This document shows positions 34,201 to 46,890 of a stretch of 64,000 nucleotides of DNA, piece by piece. Made by a program: the position numbers and the translations under genes. Location: assembly GCA_014529385.2 (NCBI GenBank), contig CM043967.1, positions 3,186,001-3,250,000 of the forward strand, given 5' to 3'. Position 1 is the first letter of the stretch. Each line of letters starts with the position of its first letter. Below the pieces are notes generated by a model. The model worked only from the letters and a program-made list of their open reading frames with translations. It was not told where the DNA came from and ran no database searches. The DNA comes from Adiantum capillus-veneris (taxonomy: Eukaryota; Streptophyta; Polypodiopsida; Polypodiales; Pteridaceae).

Positions 34201-35499
34201 AGGGACTTGTGCTCCCACTTGTCATATGACTACTGTGCGTTTTCTATGTGCACTGGCAGCTCATTATGGTTGCGATGTACATCAATCAGACATTGTTACT
34301 GCTTTCTTGAATGGTGACATATTTGAGGAAGTTTTTGTAACGCAGCCTCGCGGTTTTGTCAAGAAAGGATAAGTGGACAAAGTGTGCAAATGTAACAAGG
34401 CTTTGTATGGGTTGAAGCAATCTCCGCATGCTTGGTATGAGAAAACTGACACTCATTTGGTCAAACAAGGCTTTTGTAACAGTCCAACAAAAAGCACATT
34501 GTATGTAAAGCGTGAGGGTGATGTACTTCTCATTGTGGTTCTTCATGTTGATGATTTGCTGATCACTGGACCAAATGAGAGACATATTGCTGAATTTAAG
34601 GCTGATTTGAATGCTACTTTCAAGATGAAAGATTTGGGGCTGTTGCATCATTACTTGGGTATACAGTTTAAGCAGTGCGATGGTGGTATTGCCTTGTGTC
34701 AAAAAAGTTACATAGAGACATTGCTATGTAAGTTTGGACTTGAGGATTGCAAACCTATTGCCACTTTCATGGAAACAGGTTTGAAGTTGAGTCTACATGA
34801 TGCTGGCGATCCTGCTGATGTCACTCTTTATCAAACTGCTATTGGCTGCCTCATTTATGTATGCAACACGAGGCCGGATATTCAGTTTGCAGTCTCACAG
34901 GTCAGCATAATTATGCATAGTCCAGGGTCTAAGCATTGGCAGGCTGTCAAGAGGAGTTTTCGCTATCTTAGTGGCACTTTACATCTTGGCTTGTTTTATC
35001 CCAAGGGGGGATCATTGCCGCCAGACTTACATGCTTTTTCGGACTCAGATTGGGCTGGTTGTTTTGACACATGAGTGTCCACAAGTGGTTTTTGTTTCAT
35101 GCTTGGCAGTTCATGTATATCATGGTTGAGCAAGAAGCAACCTACTGTGTCCAGTTCGAGTTGTGAGGCTGAGTACAATGCAATCTTCACAGCTAAGGTT
35201 GAGTGTGTTTGGCTCAGACGCCTTATGGCTGATTTGGGTGTTGGACAATACACTACCAACACTATCTACACTAACAGTCAGAGCGCATTGGCAGTGCGAG
35301 GAACCCAGTTTTTCATGCTTGCACAAAGCACATTGACCTGCATTACCACTACGTCAGGGAGAGGCTCTCAGTAGGAGAGATCAGCTTGGCTTATGTGCCA
35401 ACATAGGACAACCTTGCAGATCTTTTCACAAAGGCATTGTCTCGTGAGAAGCTTGAAGCTTTCCACAAAGCTTTGGGCTTACTCCCCTTTGTGGTATGA
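31243..35499 (+). pseudogene. copia Gag-Pol polyprotein (second copy), inactivated
   Basis: ATG at 31243 (MTDNNTDVFKMFPAKNMSDG) opens Gag, with SAKQAWDILAGLYAS and a TAG where W is expected (GV*NIVQ). The nucleocapsid part is inverted (see 31925-32315). Protease WYFDSGATKHITSH starts at 32331. The integrase zinc region is LWHARFGHL, CEGCILGK; the core has lost part of its FIDD segment around 32990-33020, then continues with SDRGGEY and TPQQNGVDERKN. Reverse transcriptase has GTKWVYKLKRKPDGE, SDIVTAFLNGD, LYGLKQSPHAWY and LHVDDLLI. RNase H has SDSDWAGC, SSSCEAEYNA and YTNSQSAL. The tail LADLFTKALS ends at the TGA at 35497-35499. Several stops and frameshifts make it inactive. Confidence 0.92.
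31925..32315 (-). other. Inverted segment inside the second copia (Gag nucleocapsid)
   Basis: Only on the minus strand does this stretch read as Gag: SMRTVEHAFIASQRKGG, then the zinc knuckle CHYCKANDHLIKSC, PKLKAKEAKKKEG, then DAEWAFRAL. The flanks (Gag ending LLLQESLSRK on the left, protease WYFDSGATK on the right) read on the plus strand. Read the other way round, the segment fills the expected gap between Gag and protease. Short inverted matches (GCAGCA...AGCA) lie near both breakpoints. Confidence 0.85.
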
Positions 35500-35574
35500 T
35501 CATGTCCTCAGGGCATGGCACTTCCCTTTACTCATGTGCCATCTCTCGTTCACCGCATCACTCCATGGGGAATT

Positions 35575-35801
35575 TGTTACCATATACATGTGGTAGTGAT
35601 GTGTGTGAACACACTAGGACCGCCGGGGTATTTTTTCCCTCTCCAGGAGGTTTTTTTCCCCCAAGAATTGTATTATGCCCATCACTCTAGGGCTATCCAT
35701 TTTTCCAGTGCACACTAAGTAACACACTCTCTATTGTGTGCCTTGAGCTTCCTTCGTCTTCTTCAAACTGTGTGCGTTTCTCTGCAACCCTAATTCCAAC
35801 A
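35575..35801 (+). repeat. 3' LTR of second copia
   Basis: Same ends as the 5' LTR. Differences are scattered substitutions. Confidence 0.93.
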
Positions 35802-36830
35802 ACTATGCTCTTATTGAAAACCAATTGTATCAGAGAGGAAAAGATCAACATCTACATCTTTGTGCAAATGAAGATGAATATATTCCCATTATAGAACAAG
35901 CACACATGTTGGATTAGTTGGAGGTCACTTTTTGAGTGAAACCACCACAAGAGCAATCGTAATGGCAGGCATATGGTGGCCAACACTTTTTGCAGATGCC
36001 AAGGAATACGTTCGAAGGTGTGATGCATGTCAACAAGCTAAAATGCCAACCTGTGTAGATAGCATGCCTTTAAGACCAATGATGGGGGCAAGAGCTTTTG
36101 CAAAATGGGGTATAGACTTTTTTGGGCCAATACAACCACCTGCTTATAGAACCGAAGCTCAATATATCATTGTAGCCACGGACTATTTAACCAAGTGGCC
36201 CGAGGCTAAAGTAACCCAAAAGAATAATGCCAGAACCACAAATGCATTCTTGTATGAGAATGCGTTCACAAGATATGGACTGCCAATAGAAATTTTCAGT
36301 GATAGGGAAACTCATTTCCTCAATGAGGTAATTGAGTATCTTCTTAATGAATTTATGGTCATTCATAACAAATCGGCTCCCTATCACCCACAAGCAAATG
36401 GACAAGTTGAGCATACGAATAAAATTCTTAGCTCGGTATTACTGTAGTTAATTCAGGACGGACAGATTGGGAAATAAGTCTCATGCTGCTCTATGGGCTT
36501 ATAGAGTCTCATTCAAAACAACTTTAAATGCTACACCCTTTAACCTTGTTTATGGTCTTCATGCCATATTGCCAATAGAATTTCTATTGCCGACACTAAG
36601 GGTAGCTAAGGATCTTGAGTGAACTGGACATGAACTGTCAGAGAGGCTTGAAGATCTAGAAAAGCTTGATGAGAAAGGCTAACAGCTATAGCTCACATCT
36701 ATGCACAAACGCGGAAACAAAAACAGTTTTTTGATTCCCATCTAATCACAAAAATCTTCAAAAAAGGGGACTTAGTTTTAGTCTATTCCCTTAAGCAAGA
36801 AGAGGGAGGAAAAAGTTTGATGTTAACGTG
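35802..36830 (+). pseudogene. gypsy integrase, second zinc module and catalytic core
   Basis: YALIENQLYQRGKDQ leads to a second H2C2 module (QAHMLD/GGHF-type histidines, then RRCDACQQAK). The core follows: WGIDFFGPIQPP (first Asp), VATDYLTKWPEAK, YGLPIEIFSDRETHF (second Asp) and HPQANGQVEHTNKIL (Glu). The triad D, D, E is complete; GQ before the Glu is usual for gypsy. After a stop at 36446 the C-terminal part continues in other frames (WAYRVSFKTTLNATPFN, LSERLEDLEKL, KKGDLVLVYSLKQ). No chromodomain follows. Confidence 0.88.
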
Positions 36831-38940
36831 TGATTTTTTGGAAAATCGCCTATTAATGCCCTTAATAAGTCATAACATCTCCCCGATGAGTGTAAATAGT
36901 GTATATACTATCAAAAAATCATTAAAAATGGTCTTTTTTGGTTATTTTTATCATTTTTCATGATATCCACCAAAAAATAATAAAGCTGTGTTTTTCAATG
37001 GATTTTTTTAATTATTTGAATTTTTACTTTGCTTTTTTGGCAAATTCAATATTTTCTTTGATTTTTTCAATAAGTAGGTCAAAAATTAATAATAAATAGC
37101 AAATGAGCTCATATGGAGAAAACGAAGATACACTGATGATCAGAAGGACAAGCGGACAGGCACAACAAATTTCAATCAAATTGACTGATGGAAGCAGGAA
37201 GCCTAAATTAGGCTGCCAAGGCCTACTTTCGCAAATTCTTGCAGAATGAGCTACCAGAATTTGACTGAAGAAATTTTTGAGTCCAACATAGATATCACGG
37301 CCTAGTAAGAGTAACAGGGGAATTTGGCGAAAAATAGTTTGGGAAGTCCGAGTATAGATACCCAAGGTAGCCCAAAATCACCTCATTTCCAGTAGTCACC
37401 CTTGGAGAAGAGAGCTCTCTACCTTCTTCATGCGCGATTTCCAGAGTCCACAGTCGCCCTTTTACAACGCCGTTTCACACGAGACATGAGGGGTAAGTTC
37501 TATGCTTATCAATGATCCATTCTATATGGTTGGGTAGCAAGTCTAGGCTTAGGAAAAAACCCTAGAAACCCAGCAATGCACGAAAACCTACGACCCAAAA
37601 TTGACCATAGCGACTCGTCAGCTCAACCAAATTGGACAAGATTTGAACTGTAGCATGCCCCTATATAATAGAACACTTCTATATCACCAGATCACCATTT
37701 GGCCGGGATCGAGGGGGATCCCAAGTAGAAAATCTAGGTTTTTTCCAGATGCCAGAATTGGATTCCGACTCCACAGACAGCTTATAGATTGGGTCTATAC
37801 ACAATATACATGGATGGTTTCATGAAAACGGTCAAGGCACGCTCTCAAAAAGCAAAAAACACCTCGAAGGCTACAAAGTGTCAAATTTGACATATGAAGT
37901 CAAACTGATCCCAAATGGGCCAAAACTGGATGGGTAGCATCAAGACTATGTAGCGGACAAGCCCATAGCTTCAAAAGTAACTAACCAACTCCACCTGCCA
38001 TCTAGTCACAAATATCGATGATTTCAGAGTCAACAAAGCACGAAGTGATGCTGACACGACAAAACTTTACCAAATTCAATTTAGGACTTGTTTTAGATGT
38101 ATTGAATATGTCTAGATCAAAAAATTGTCAAGTTTAGCAACAAAATTGATTATTTAATTTTGCTTTTTTTTGTTTACTTTTGTAATTGATTATTTACTTT
38201 TGTATTTTTTTGGCTTGAAAATGGTACTTTCACTTCAATTATCACTTGTACACATCTATTACATGTCACATTTCAAGATGAGCCAAAATGCTCAAGAAAA
38301 ACTTGGAAATTGTCAAAAAACGCAAAGAAGTCTTTCTAGTCCAATTTTTGAGTTATCTGTCACATTTTTTGATCCAAATCACCCCATATCTCATACACAA
38401 AGTCTACATCATGCTTAGAACCAAGTTGCATAAAAAAATGTACATTTTGATGAAAAAGTTAATAATCACAATTATTTGCTTTCTTGCCAAAACGGGGGAA
38501 AATTGCAACTTTGACCTTATGGGACCAAAGTGTATGATGTCTGAAGTCCACTGACCAAGTTTGAGCAAGTTTGGATCTCAAAAACTGAAAATCTTAGTAT
38601 ATCTACTGTTTCACAGTATGAAAGCCTAAATCTGACACCATTTCCACCTAGTGCACTCAAATGAGCCAACACTTCACTCAAAGCACCTAAATGCTATATA
38701 TTTCTAGCCTATCATGTCAAAAATGCAAAAAGTTGGAAAAAATCCCCAGTTGTAAATAATCACGATTATTTACTTTTGTTGCAATGTTTGCCTGAACCGT
38801 ATGATTTTGAGCTTTACATGTTTTTATGCATACATGTATGCTCCAAAATGGATTTGAAGCAAATTGGACTCAATTTGTCAGGAATTCAGACTCAGGGCAT
38901 TTCAGAGCGGAATTTGCAGAATTTTCTAACTTTGGCACTA
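36831..38940 (+). other. Non-coding spacer between integrase and the extra ORF
   Basis: About 2.1 kb without a protein-like frame. It has the same style as the 5' leader (AGTTTGAGCAAGTTTGGATC, hairpins near 38458 and at 38752-38773). A purine-poor stretch just before the ORF may hold a second promoter or splice acceptor; nothing specific is visible. Confidence 0.6.
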
Positions 38941-38959
38941 TGTTCCCCTAACAGGAGCA

Positions 38960-41900
38960 ATGCAAGCTGCCGAGAAGGCCAAGAAGAGTGTATCCCAGAA
39001 AGAGAAGTTGCAAGAGTTGCCACTCTATCAACTAGACCCAAGTTCAGTAAAAACGGCCAAGGCAACATACTTGTCAAGAGAACAGATTGAAGAATACAAC
39101 ACCGCGGTTTTCACAGGCAGGTTCAAGAGCGAAGAAGGACACAAAGTAGAGCTGCAAGTGCTACCAAAAGAAATATATGATGTAGCTGCCAAGCCAAACA
39201 CCAAAGAAGCCAACAGAAGGCTGGGCCTCAAAGACTTCTACGACCAGGAACCATGTGGCATAGATTTCCAGAAAGCATATCAGCTACTGTCCACAATCAA
39301 AGAGGATGGGTCAGCCCAAATCACCGACCAACAAGGGCAGCAAGTCAAAGTATTAATCACCAAAGAGATTGTGGCCGAAGCATTGAAGCTGCCGACTGAA
39401 GGTATGACAATGCTGGCCAGAGACAGAAAGACAGCAGGCACATTCACCAAGGAGATTGCTGCTGCCACTTTCTCAGATCTCATCCAAAGGCAAGTGGAGG
39501 AATCAGCTCTTCTATACCATTAGCACTTCCATTTCTCGTCAAAGAGACCGCCATGGTACACCATCTCAAACCATGCGGTTGTGACCACCTTCACTCAGGT
39601 CTTGAAGTCGACAACGAGGCAGCCAATTGATCATGCGCAGTATGTGCTGACAACGCTAAAGGGCACAAAGAAAGAAGGTAAAATCACATATCTGGGCGCG
39701 CCTGAAGTGCTGATGAGAATAGCATATCATGCTATTGGCATGGCCGACAATTTGTCGCCAGCCCCATATCAGAACAGATGGATTGTAACTGCTCAGCATT
39801 CTCCAAGTACTATGCGTTCATCAAAGAGAGTTTATAATTTAGATGAAGAATCTGTCGAAAGCTCCCACGAAGCTCATAGCAGTGAGAGCTCGGACAATGA
39901 AGAGAGAAGGGCCAGAATTGAAGAGATGAAGAAGAAAGTTGTAGTTGCACACCAAGAAGAACCTCAGCAAAAGAAGGCGAGGTTTGAAAGGGAAAAATAG
40001 ACTTATGAAAGGAGCCACCAAGCTACAGGTGAGGACCAGGAAAGGTGGGTTCCAAGAGAGATAAGGGAACCGAGAACCAAAAACCCTACAAGGAAAGAAG
40101 CAGAGGACCCCACAAACTTTCTTAAACGCATGTATGTGGAAGTAGAAGCCCTAAAGTTGAAAGAAGCTCAAGAAGCTGAGAGGAAAGCATGGGAAGAAGC
40201 GGCCGAACAACAAAGACAAGCGGAGGCTACGGAACAAAGTGAGACACATCACGACCGAGAGGAGATGTTTCGGAAGCCCACTTCACCCGCTACGGAACAA
40301 GAAGACCACCCAATTTGAAGCCCGCGCCCTTCACCAATAGCTAAACCCAATGACGGCAAGGAAGCCAAAGAAAAAGAGCATGAACCGTAGGAAGCAACAA
40401 GTTTTGACCAACCAAAAGCACAAGAACAAACTGAGGCAGATCCTTCTACAACCACCCAACAAGAAACAGCCAATGCATCCACAAAGCCTCAAGCAACAGA
40501 AGCAGCCAAGGCAATCTCAATGTCTCAAGGAGAAGTAGAACCCCTCCTGCAACCACAAGCAGCCACCACAGCACCACCCAAAGATCCACACACTGTGATG
40601 GCTAAAACTTCTAGACAGCCTACACATCCTGAAGATTGCGAAACGACTGACGAAGTCATCATGCAAGTAAATGAATATGCCAAGCAGATGCAGGTGATGA
40701 AAAAAAAAATGCGAACAACAGCACTTAGCCGCATTTACTAAGGCTAGAGAGCTCGAGCTAGTCATCGATGCTCTACAAGGAGAGCTGGATGACAGGATGA
40801 TCATAATCTCGGATCTACAAAGACAAGTCAAAGAGCTGAAAGATGAAGCAGAACAACACCAGCTTGCAAAAGAAAAGTAGCAGAAAGAGATGGAGGATCT
40901 GGGAGAAATTTTAACCAAGTAATCCGATGCCTGCAAGACTAAAGATAAACACCCGACAGAGGTAACAAATGAACTGCTAACCACGACTCTAGCAGTACAA
41001 AAGATCCAAGTGCAGCTTGATGTAGCGAACGCTTCTCTGTAGTACTCCGAGCAAAGGATTAAAGATCAAGCAACATTCTTGAGACAGATAAGGAAAAATC
41101 ATGTTGTCGCCTCCATCAAAGGTACAATGAAGTCTATAAGACTTTGGAAAAGAGAAACAAGGATTTTGAATTAGAGTTGAAGCTAGAGTAATCACAAAGA
41201 AGAGACCTTTCACTGATGCAGGTCCAAAGAGAGGAGCAACTACTGAAAGAGATAGCTTAACTAAAGCGAGTCAATCAGCTGTTGAGGGAGGGACATCCAG
41301 AATATCAAGAAGAAGCCGGTACCTCTGAGCAACCAGCCGTTTACATTCCATTAGTCTCTTTTGCTGAGATGGAAACACAGCCGACAGAAGAGCTAGGAGG
41401 AGAAGAAGATTTTCAGGTACCACTGACTGATGCTGAGCAAGTGCCCATTGTCCAACTTTCTAAAGCTGAGGAAGATGCACTCAAAGAGCAAGTTCCCAGG
41501 AAACAGATGCTGAATGGAAAGCAACGATGGATTGGGAGTTGAGAGTTCTCCACTCAGTCAATGTAACTCAACTCACTCCCAAACAAATCAATGCACAGTG
41601 GCATCAACAATCATTGCCATACCCTTTGAGAAAAGTAGAGCTATTACGAGTAAAGGAAAGATTATACAAAGATATGGGCACAGAGGATGTCCACCCCAAG
41701 TGGAGAAGGAGCTGGTTGAACAAGAATTCGAGATATCTAATTTTGTTCACAAGAGCACTTGCAGCCCATTCTATGCTGTACCAAGGGTAAGGACATGATA
41801 GGCATACGAGGCACTAAGAAAGAAGAGGCCTACATGGCTAAACTATCCACGATTAACAGCTCCAGAGCAGGGAACACCAACAAAGGAATACATAGTAAAA

Positions 41901-42360
41901 ACCCTAACGGGTGCCATGACTTTCTTCAAAAGCTAAGATTTCTAGAATTCTGCTCACATGTATTGAAGCTTTTCACGAGCCAGAGCAAGCAGGAGTGCCA
42001 TGGATGTCTTTCCTCGAAGGCAATAAGGTCCTCTGTTATGACTTAAGTGGCCAGCCTTCCGAAGAAGTCCTTTACGGCTTCTACGCCCGATGCATGTTTT
42101 TTCCCTCTAGCAATATGTTGGTGTTTGAGGAAGCATTCTATATAGGTTTCTTCACTTGGCAAACTAAGATATTTGGGCCAGTGATTAGTAACCTCACATC
42201 CAGATTTGTTGGCTACTCAACCATTGAGCTTAAAAACAAAGTCACCATGCAGTTCTTGCAGGTTCCTGACAAAGAGAGAAGAATCAGATATGAGAAAGCG
42301 TTACATGCGCTTAAAGAGCACCTCGCCAGCCGTCAACCCGAAGACTACTTCAACCCATAA
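38960..42360 (+). pseudogene. Extra ORF of the gypsy element, function unknown
   Basis: Starting MQAAEKAKKSVSQKEKLQEL, the same frame holds from 38960 to about 40710 apart from a few stops (39523, 40000, 40316 and one near 40388), then shifts. In all it is about 1,100 codons. Parts: a globular N-terminal region (GLKDFYDQEPCGIDFQKAY to YHAIGMADNLSPAP); an acidic serine stretch (EESVESSHEAHSSESSDNEE); long charged coiled-coil segments (MQVNEYAKQMQ, VIDALQGELDDR); and a conserved C-terminal region (MSFLEGNK, CYDLSGQPSEEVLYGFYARC, RFVGYS, QVPDKERRIRYEKALHAL). The N-terminal part recalls uncharacterised ORFs of Athila-like plant elements; this is only an impression. It has no signal peptide or clear membrane span, so an envelope role is not supported. 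The same protein occurs again at 53931-56696. Confidence 0.75.
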
Positions 42361-42383
42361 AGTTGTGCAAAGGGACGACACAA

Positions 42384-42398
42384 GCGAGGAGGGGGAGA
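42384..42398 (+). other. Polypurine tract of the gypsy element
   Basis: GCGAGGAGGGGGAGA immediately precedes the 3' LTR. It is the plus-strand primer for reverse transcription. The second family copy has a matching tract before 56737. Confidence 0.88.
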
Positions 42399-43307
42399 TG
42401 TTAGCAGCAAGCTAACTCGGATAACATTTTTCGGAGCTTTCATTGTAAAAACACTTATTATTTGGATGAATCAAGAATATTGTAACTCCTACTTTCCAGA
42501 TAAACAATGTAATTGATGAGCCAGGGCTACAAGCTTCCAGATTGTATCAATTTGTCTTTAGCTAGAGCTCCCAGATTATTAGTTTTGACCACAAAAACCT
42601 TGGCTAAGGTATAAAAGCCAATTTTTTTAAGTTTTTGATAATTTTTGGATAATTGAAACACAGCATGAGCTAACGGCTCTTACTTCTCTCCTTCTTGCAC
42701 TTCCTACTCCCCAGCTGGTTGTCACATTGCAGTGCAGTCTGTTGCATTGCAACTGCAAGTAAGAGCTCTACTCATTGACGTAAGCATTTCATGGTAATCC
42801 ATAGCTTTTGGTGTTGCCAACCCGTGGCCTAATTTTATCATAAGTAGGAATCTAAGCTTCAAAATCATAAAATAAGTATAGGCGGGGTATTGGGGTATCA
42901 TTGCTAAGCATTTGAATGCATTCCGGGTTGAAAACGACTAGGTCAAAAACTAACTGTTGTTAATAATCGTGATTTTTGCACTTGACCTAAAGTGAGATTT
43001 GGGACCATAAGCATGTGTTCTTAGGTCTTATAAACATGTCCTAGAAGTTTTGTAATGTTTTGATGTCATTTGATGCTGTAACATTTGTGATTTTTTTGTC
43101 GATGAGCGACTAGCTTTTGGTGATTTCGGTCATTTGAGTGTAGCTTGAGCTAGATGCGAGTTGTCTGTTGTTTTTCAAGAGATTGAAAACCTCTTGTAGC
43201 CTCTATGTACTAGTCGAGTCAGCTTCATCCCATGGATTGAAAATTATATTCGTGGTTCTCGCTATGTCTGCAATAAGATAGGAGTGAGGTTAGACACCCG
43301 TCCCACA
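42399..43307 (+). repeat. 3' LTR of the 27-kb gypsy element
   Basis: 909 bases from TGTTAGCAGCAAGC to CGTCCCACA, with TATAAAAG at 42610-42617. The target duplication GAGAT follows at 43308. Confidence 0.93.
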
Positions 43308-43312
43308 GAGAT

Positions 43313-44460
43313 GCTGAGAAACTGAGAGGAGGAGGATAGGAGAAGGTAGAAGGAGTAAGTGAGGGCTGAGGTGGAGAGAAACCATCATACCAATTTGCAG
43401 GCTAGGGCTAAGACATAGTGTAATGTGGTGGTGAACAATCGTGCTCAAGTTGTCCATCAAGTTATAGTTGGGAGCTCCACTTCCAAAGGATCCCACGACC
43501 TACAAAGAAGTGTGCTAAGGAGAAAAAGAAGGCCAATATCACTCCCAAAAAGAGTAGGCACAAAAATAAGGGAGAAAAAAAAATAATAATGATGCTCCTC
43601 GATGGGTATGACAACCACTACCACTAACCACTCAGAGTAAACTAGAGATGGAGGTGGAAACTATGACTTTGTGGAAGATACATAAATACCAGAAGAACAT
43701 ATATATGGTTATTTCAAAAGCTCTCTTTTTGCAAATAGCCTATGGACAATTATAGCAACTTAGTGACAAGAATTCAAAGAAAATGGCCTTGTAGGATGTA
43801 GGTGAGGCTATCTTGGTCCATCGAATCCTAGATAGAGTTTGTTGTATGGGCCACGACAAGAGGGCCATGTGAAGTCTAATGATATAAGACTGGCCATGAG
43901 TTTGTAGAATGTTAGTCGCCTTTACAAGCGATAAGTTTTTTCCCTTGTAATCGATCTCTTTTGAGAGATGTACTTTCTTAATATAAAATCAATGGATCTT
44001 ATTGTCTACTTGTTGCAATTGTACATCTTAAGTGGTTTAATTTTGTGCATTAAAATTATGGAGTGTTAATTATCATACTATCAGGTGGTATGTGTAAATA
44101 TCAAGATCTTGAAATGCTCCCGACCATAATTTCCAAAACCAATGTAAGAGGTGGCTAACATTTTTTTTTGGCGAATTTGGACTGTGGGGGGGGAGTGAGG
44201 ATGAGGGGCATTGAGAAGGGGTGGATCCCTCGACGGGGTTGAAAAATTGCCCTTGCGCCATGATACACTAGAGATTACTTGAACCCCCCGCCCCCCCCCC
44301 CAAAGTGCTATATTCCATGGGGTCTTGAATGAAGTATAAGCAGTGGGATCGACCGCGTTGAAGTGAGGCACATTGTTTGAAAAATTTAGGTGTCATTTAT
44401 ATTCTCTGTGTTTAATTTTTTTGTTCGTGTTTACTTTTCTCCCTGTCTCTCTTGTTCAAG
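43313..44460. other. Flanking DNA right of the gypsy insertion, no gene seen
   Basis: Joins directly to 16083 once the element is removed. Purine-rich at first, then mixed. A short frame with a KK-rich stretch at about 43500-43600 has no recognisable motif. Confidence 0.4.
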
Positions 44461-44520
44461 TTTACTTTATGAGCCAGTGAAGTGGTTGTGACTAGAGAAA
44501 AGGGAGAGGAACAAGAAGGA

Positions 44521-45120
<600 letters not shown>

Positions 45121-45489
45121 GGGAGAAAATGAAAAAATAAATCTTGCTCCAGAAGCTTTTGGAGCGATCTATGAAATGTAAGCAGAAAGAGGGAAAAAGA
45201 TTGCTCCGCTCCAATCCTCGTAAAGCGGCCATTTATCCTTATCAAACACATCAAGCATTAAATATAGAACTACATTTGCTGTCGGCTTTCCATTCCATTC
45301 AAACTTTATATTTTCAAGAGTGCAGATACTATCAATCTTAGGCCAATTCACTTTAGATATCTTTAAACCTTCTTTATGGATACATCCAATGAACACATGC
45401 CCATGAAGGATTCTTACTTCTTTTCAACAATACTCACAAAGAACTAAGAGAGAATAATCAAAATTTTCATAACATAGGAAGCTTACTTG

Positions 45490-45683
45490 TTTGCAAAGCT
45501 TGTTCTAACATAGAGAATCATATGGAAGATACCACCTATGTCTATATGTGCATGGGTTTCCACCATACATAATATTTCTTGCTCTATTTGCAAAGCTTGT
45601 TCTAACATAGAGAAGCATAGGGAAGATACCACCTATCAGCATATGTGCATGAGTTTCCAACATACATAATATTTCTTGCTCTA
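45490..45683. repeat. 97-bp tandem duplication
   Basis: Two units start TTTGCAAAGCTTGTTC at 45490 and 45587 and end AATATTTCTTGCTCTA, with few differences, so the duplication is fairly recent. No coding content is evident. Confidence 0.9.
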
Positions 45684-46890
45684 ATACTAGCGATACATAG
45701 GTGTGGTATGTCTCTGACTGTTATACTAGAAGATCTCTTTAACAAGAGCTCGGAGCACTCACATTGAACTGCCCACCTAACCGTAGGAGTCCATTTATAT
45801 GTACCTAGCCGTTCACACTTGAATAGACACTAGCTACGTATGGCTCATGCCAGGCTTCATACCCTTGTGGACTTTTGGCTCTTCAAACCTTGTGTTGACT
45901 CCACCTCTAAACTCTACTGATAGTGTGCTCTATGCACCTATCCATGCATGCCATACATGCTCCATGGTCCCCATGCTATAGATGACATGGAAATGTAGCT
46001 GAGCCTTGTTATTTTTTTGAAATAATATATACATATGTGTGTGTGTATATATATATATTTATTTATTTATTTATTTGTTTGTTTGTTTATTCCAATTTTA
46101 TATGATATCAATCACTTAAGTTTGTCATTTTGACTTGTAATTTTTGATTCTTTTGGATGTATCCATGAGTCATTATTGCTTAGTTGGGGCAACAAAGCTT
46201 CTATGTTGTAACTATTTAAGTTGCCAACCCTCATACTGCCAAGTTGTTGAGCCGTTTTAAGCTTTAAATGACATAAGTAACTTCTAGACTTTGATTACAC
46301 GTTGAAGCTTTAAATGAGATAAGTTTTTGCTAAGCATATGACTATCGAGTTTTGTATCTATGGACTTTATCTACTCATTTCTCCCTCATACCACATTGCA
46401 TTTTGATTTTGAGTATTGTTATATATTTCAAGGTGAAAGCTCTTCACATTGATATCTTTCTCGTGCTATTTCTCAAACTGGTTTATGACTCCCTACATTC
46501 TATTTGGTTTCATAACTGGAGCTTTAAGCATCCATTTGATGAGTTGTCAGTTGTGCCAAGCAGAACTTGACATTCCTAAGCAGTATGATACCTTAAACAC
46601 CAAATTTGGTTTGCTAAAATTAAGGATAAAGTTGAGCATCACTTGTGCGATTGTTGCATAGTAATTCTCAGACCATAGGATTGACCGTCTTAGTCTTGGA
46701 CATCATCCTTGTAAGTTTGGTTGCAGTCGGGTATCATTTAGTACATGAAATGGTTGAGATTGACTTGTGGTCAGTGTAGCTTTCAATGATTTGATTATCA
46801 TTTGAGAGGGTATTTTTTTAATGGTATCTCATAGTGATATTATTTTCCAAGAACATGACAAGTTCGTTTGCCTCTATGTTGTAGCTGAAT
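45684..46890. other. AT-rich DNA, no gene seen
   Basis: Includes GT/TA and TTTA/TTTG simple repeats at about 46024-46090. Part of 46200-46890 may be a decayed LTR of the gypsy relative that follows, but I cannot place its start. Confidence 0.4.

Larger units (their letters stand above)
30654..35801 (+). mobile_element. Ty1/copia retrotransposon (second nested copy)
   Basis: Two 227-bp LTRs (30654-30880 and 35575-35801) are flanked by the duplication ACTAT (30649-30653 and 35802-35806). The 5.1-kb element reads rightwards and has a primer site and a Gag-Pol frame. Its sequence differs from the first copia, so it is another family. It splits the gypsy integrase region between its two zinc modules. 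Confidence 0.95.

Noticed and set aside
38960-42360. Envelope gene of the gypsy element
   Set aside because: No signal peptide, fusion peptide or membrane span is visible; only its position resembles env.
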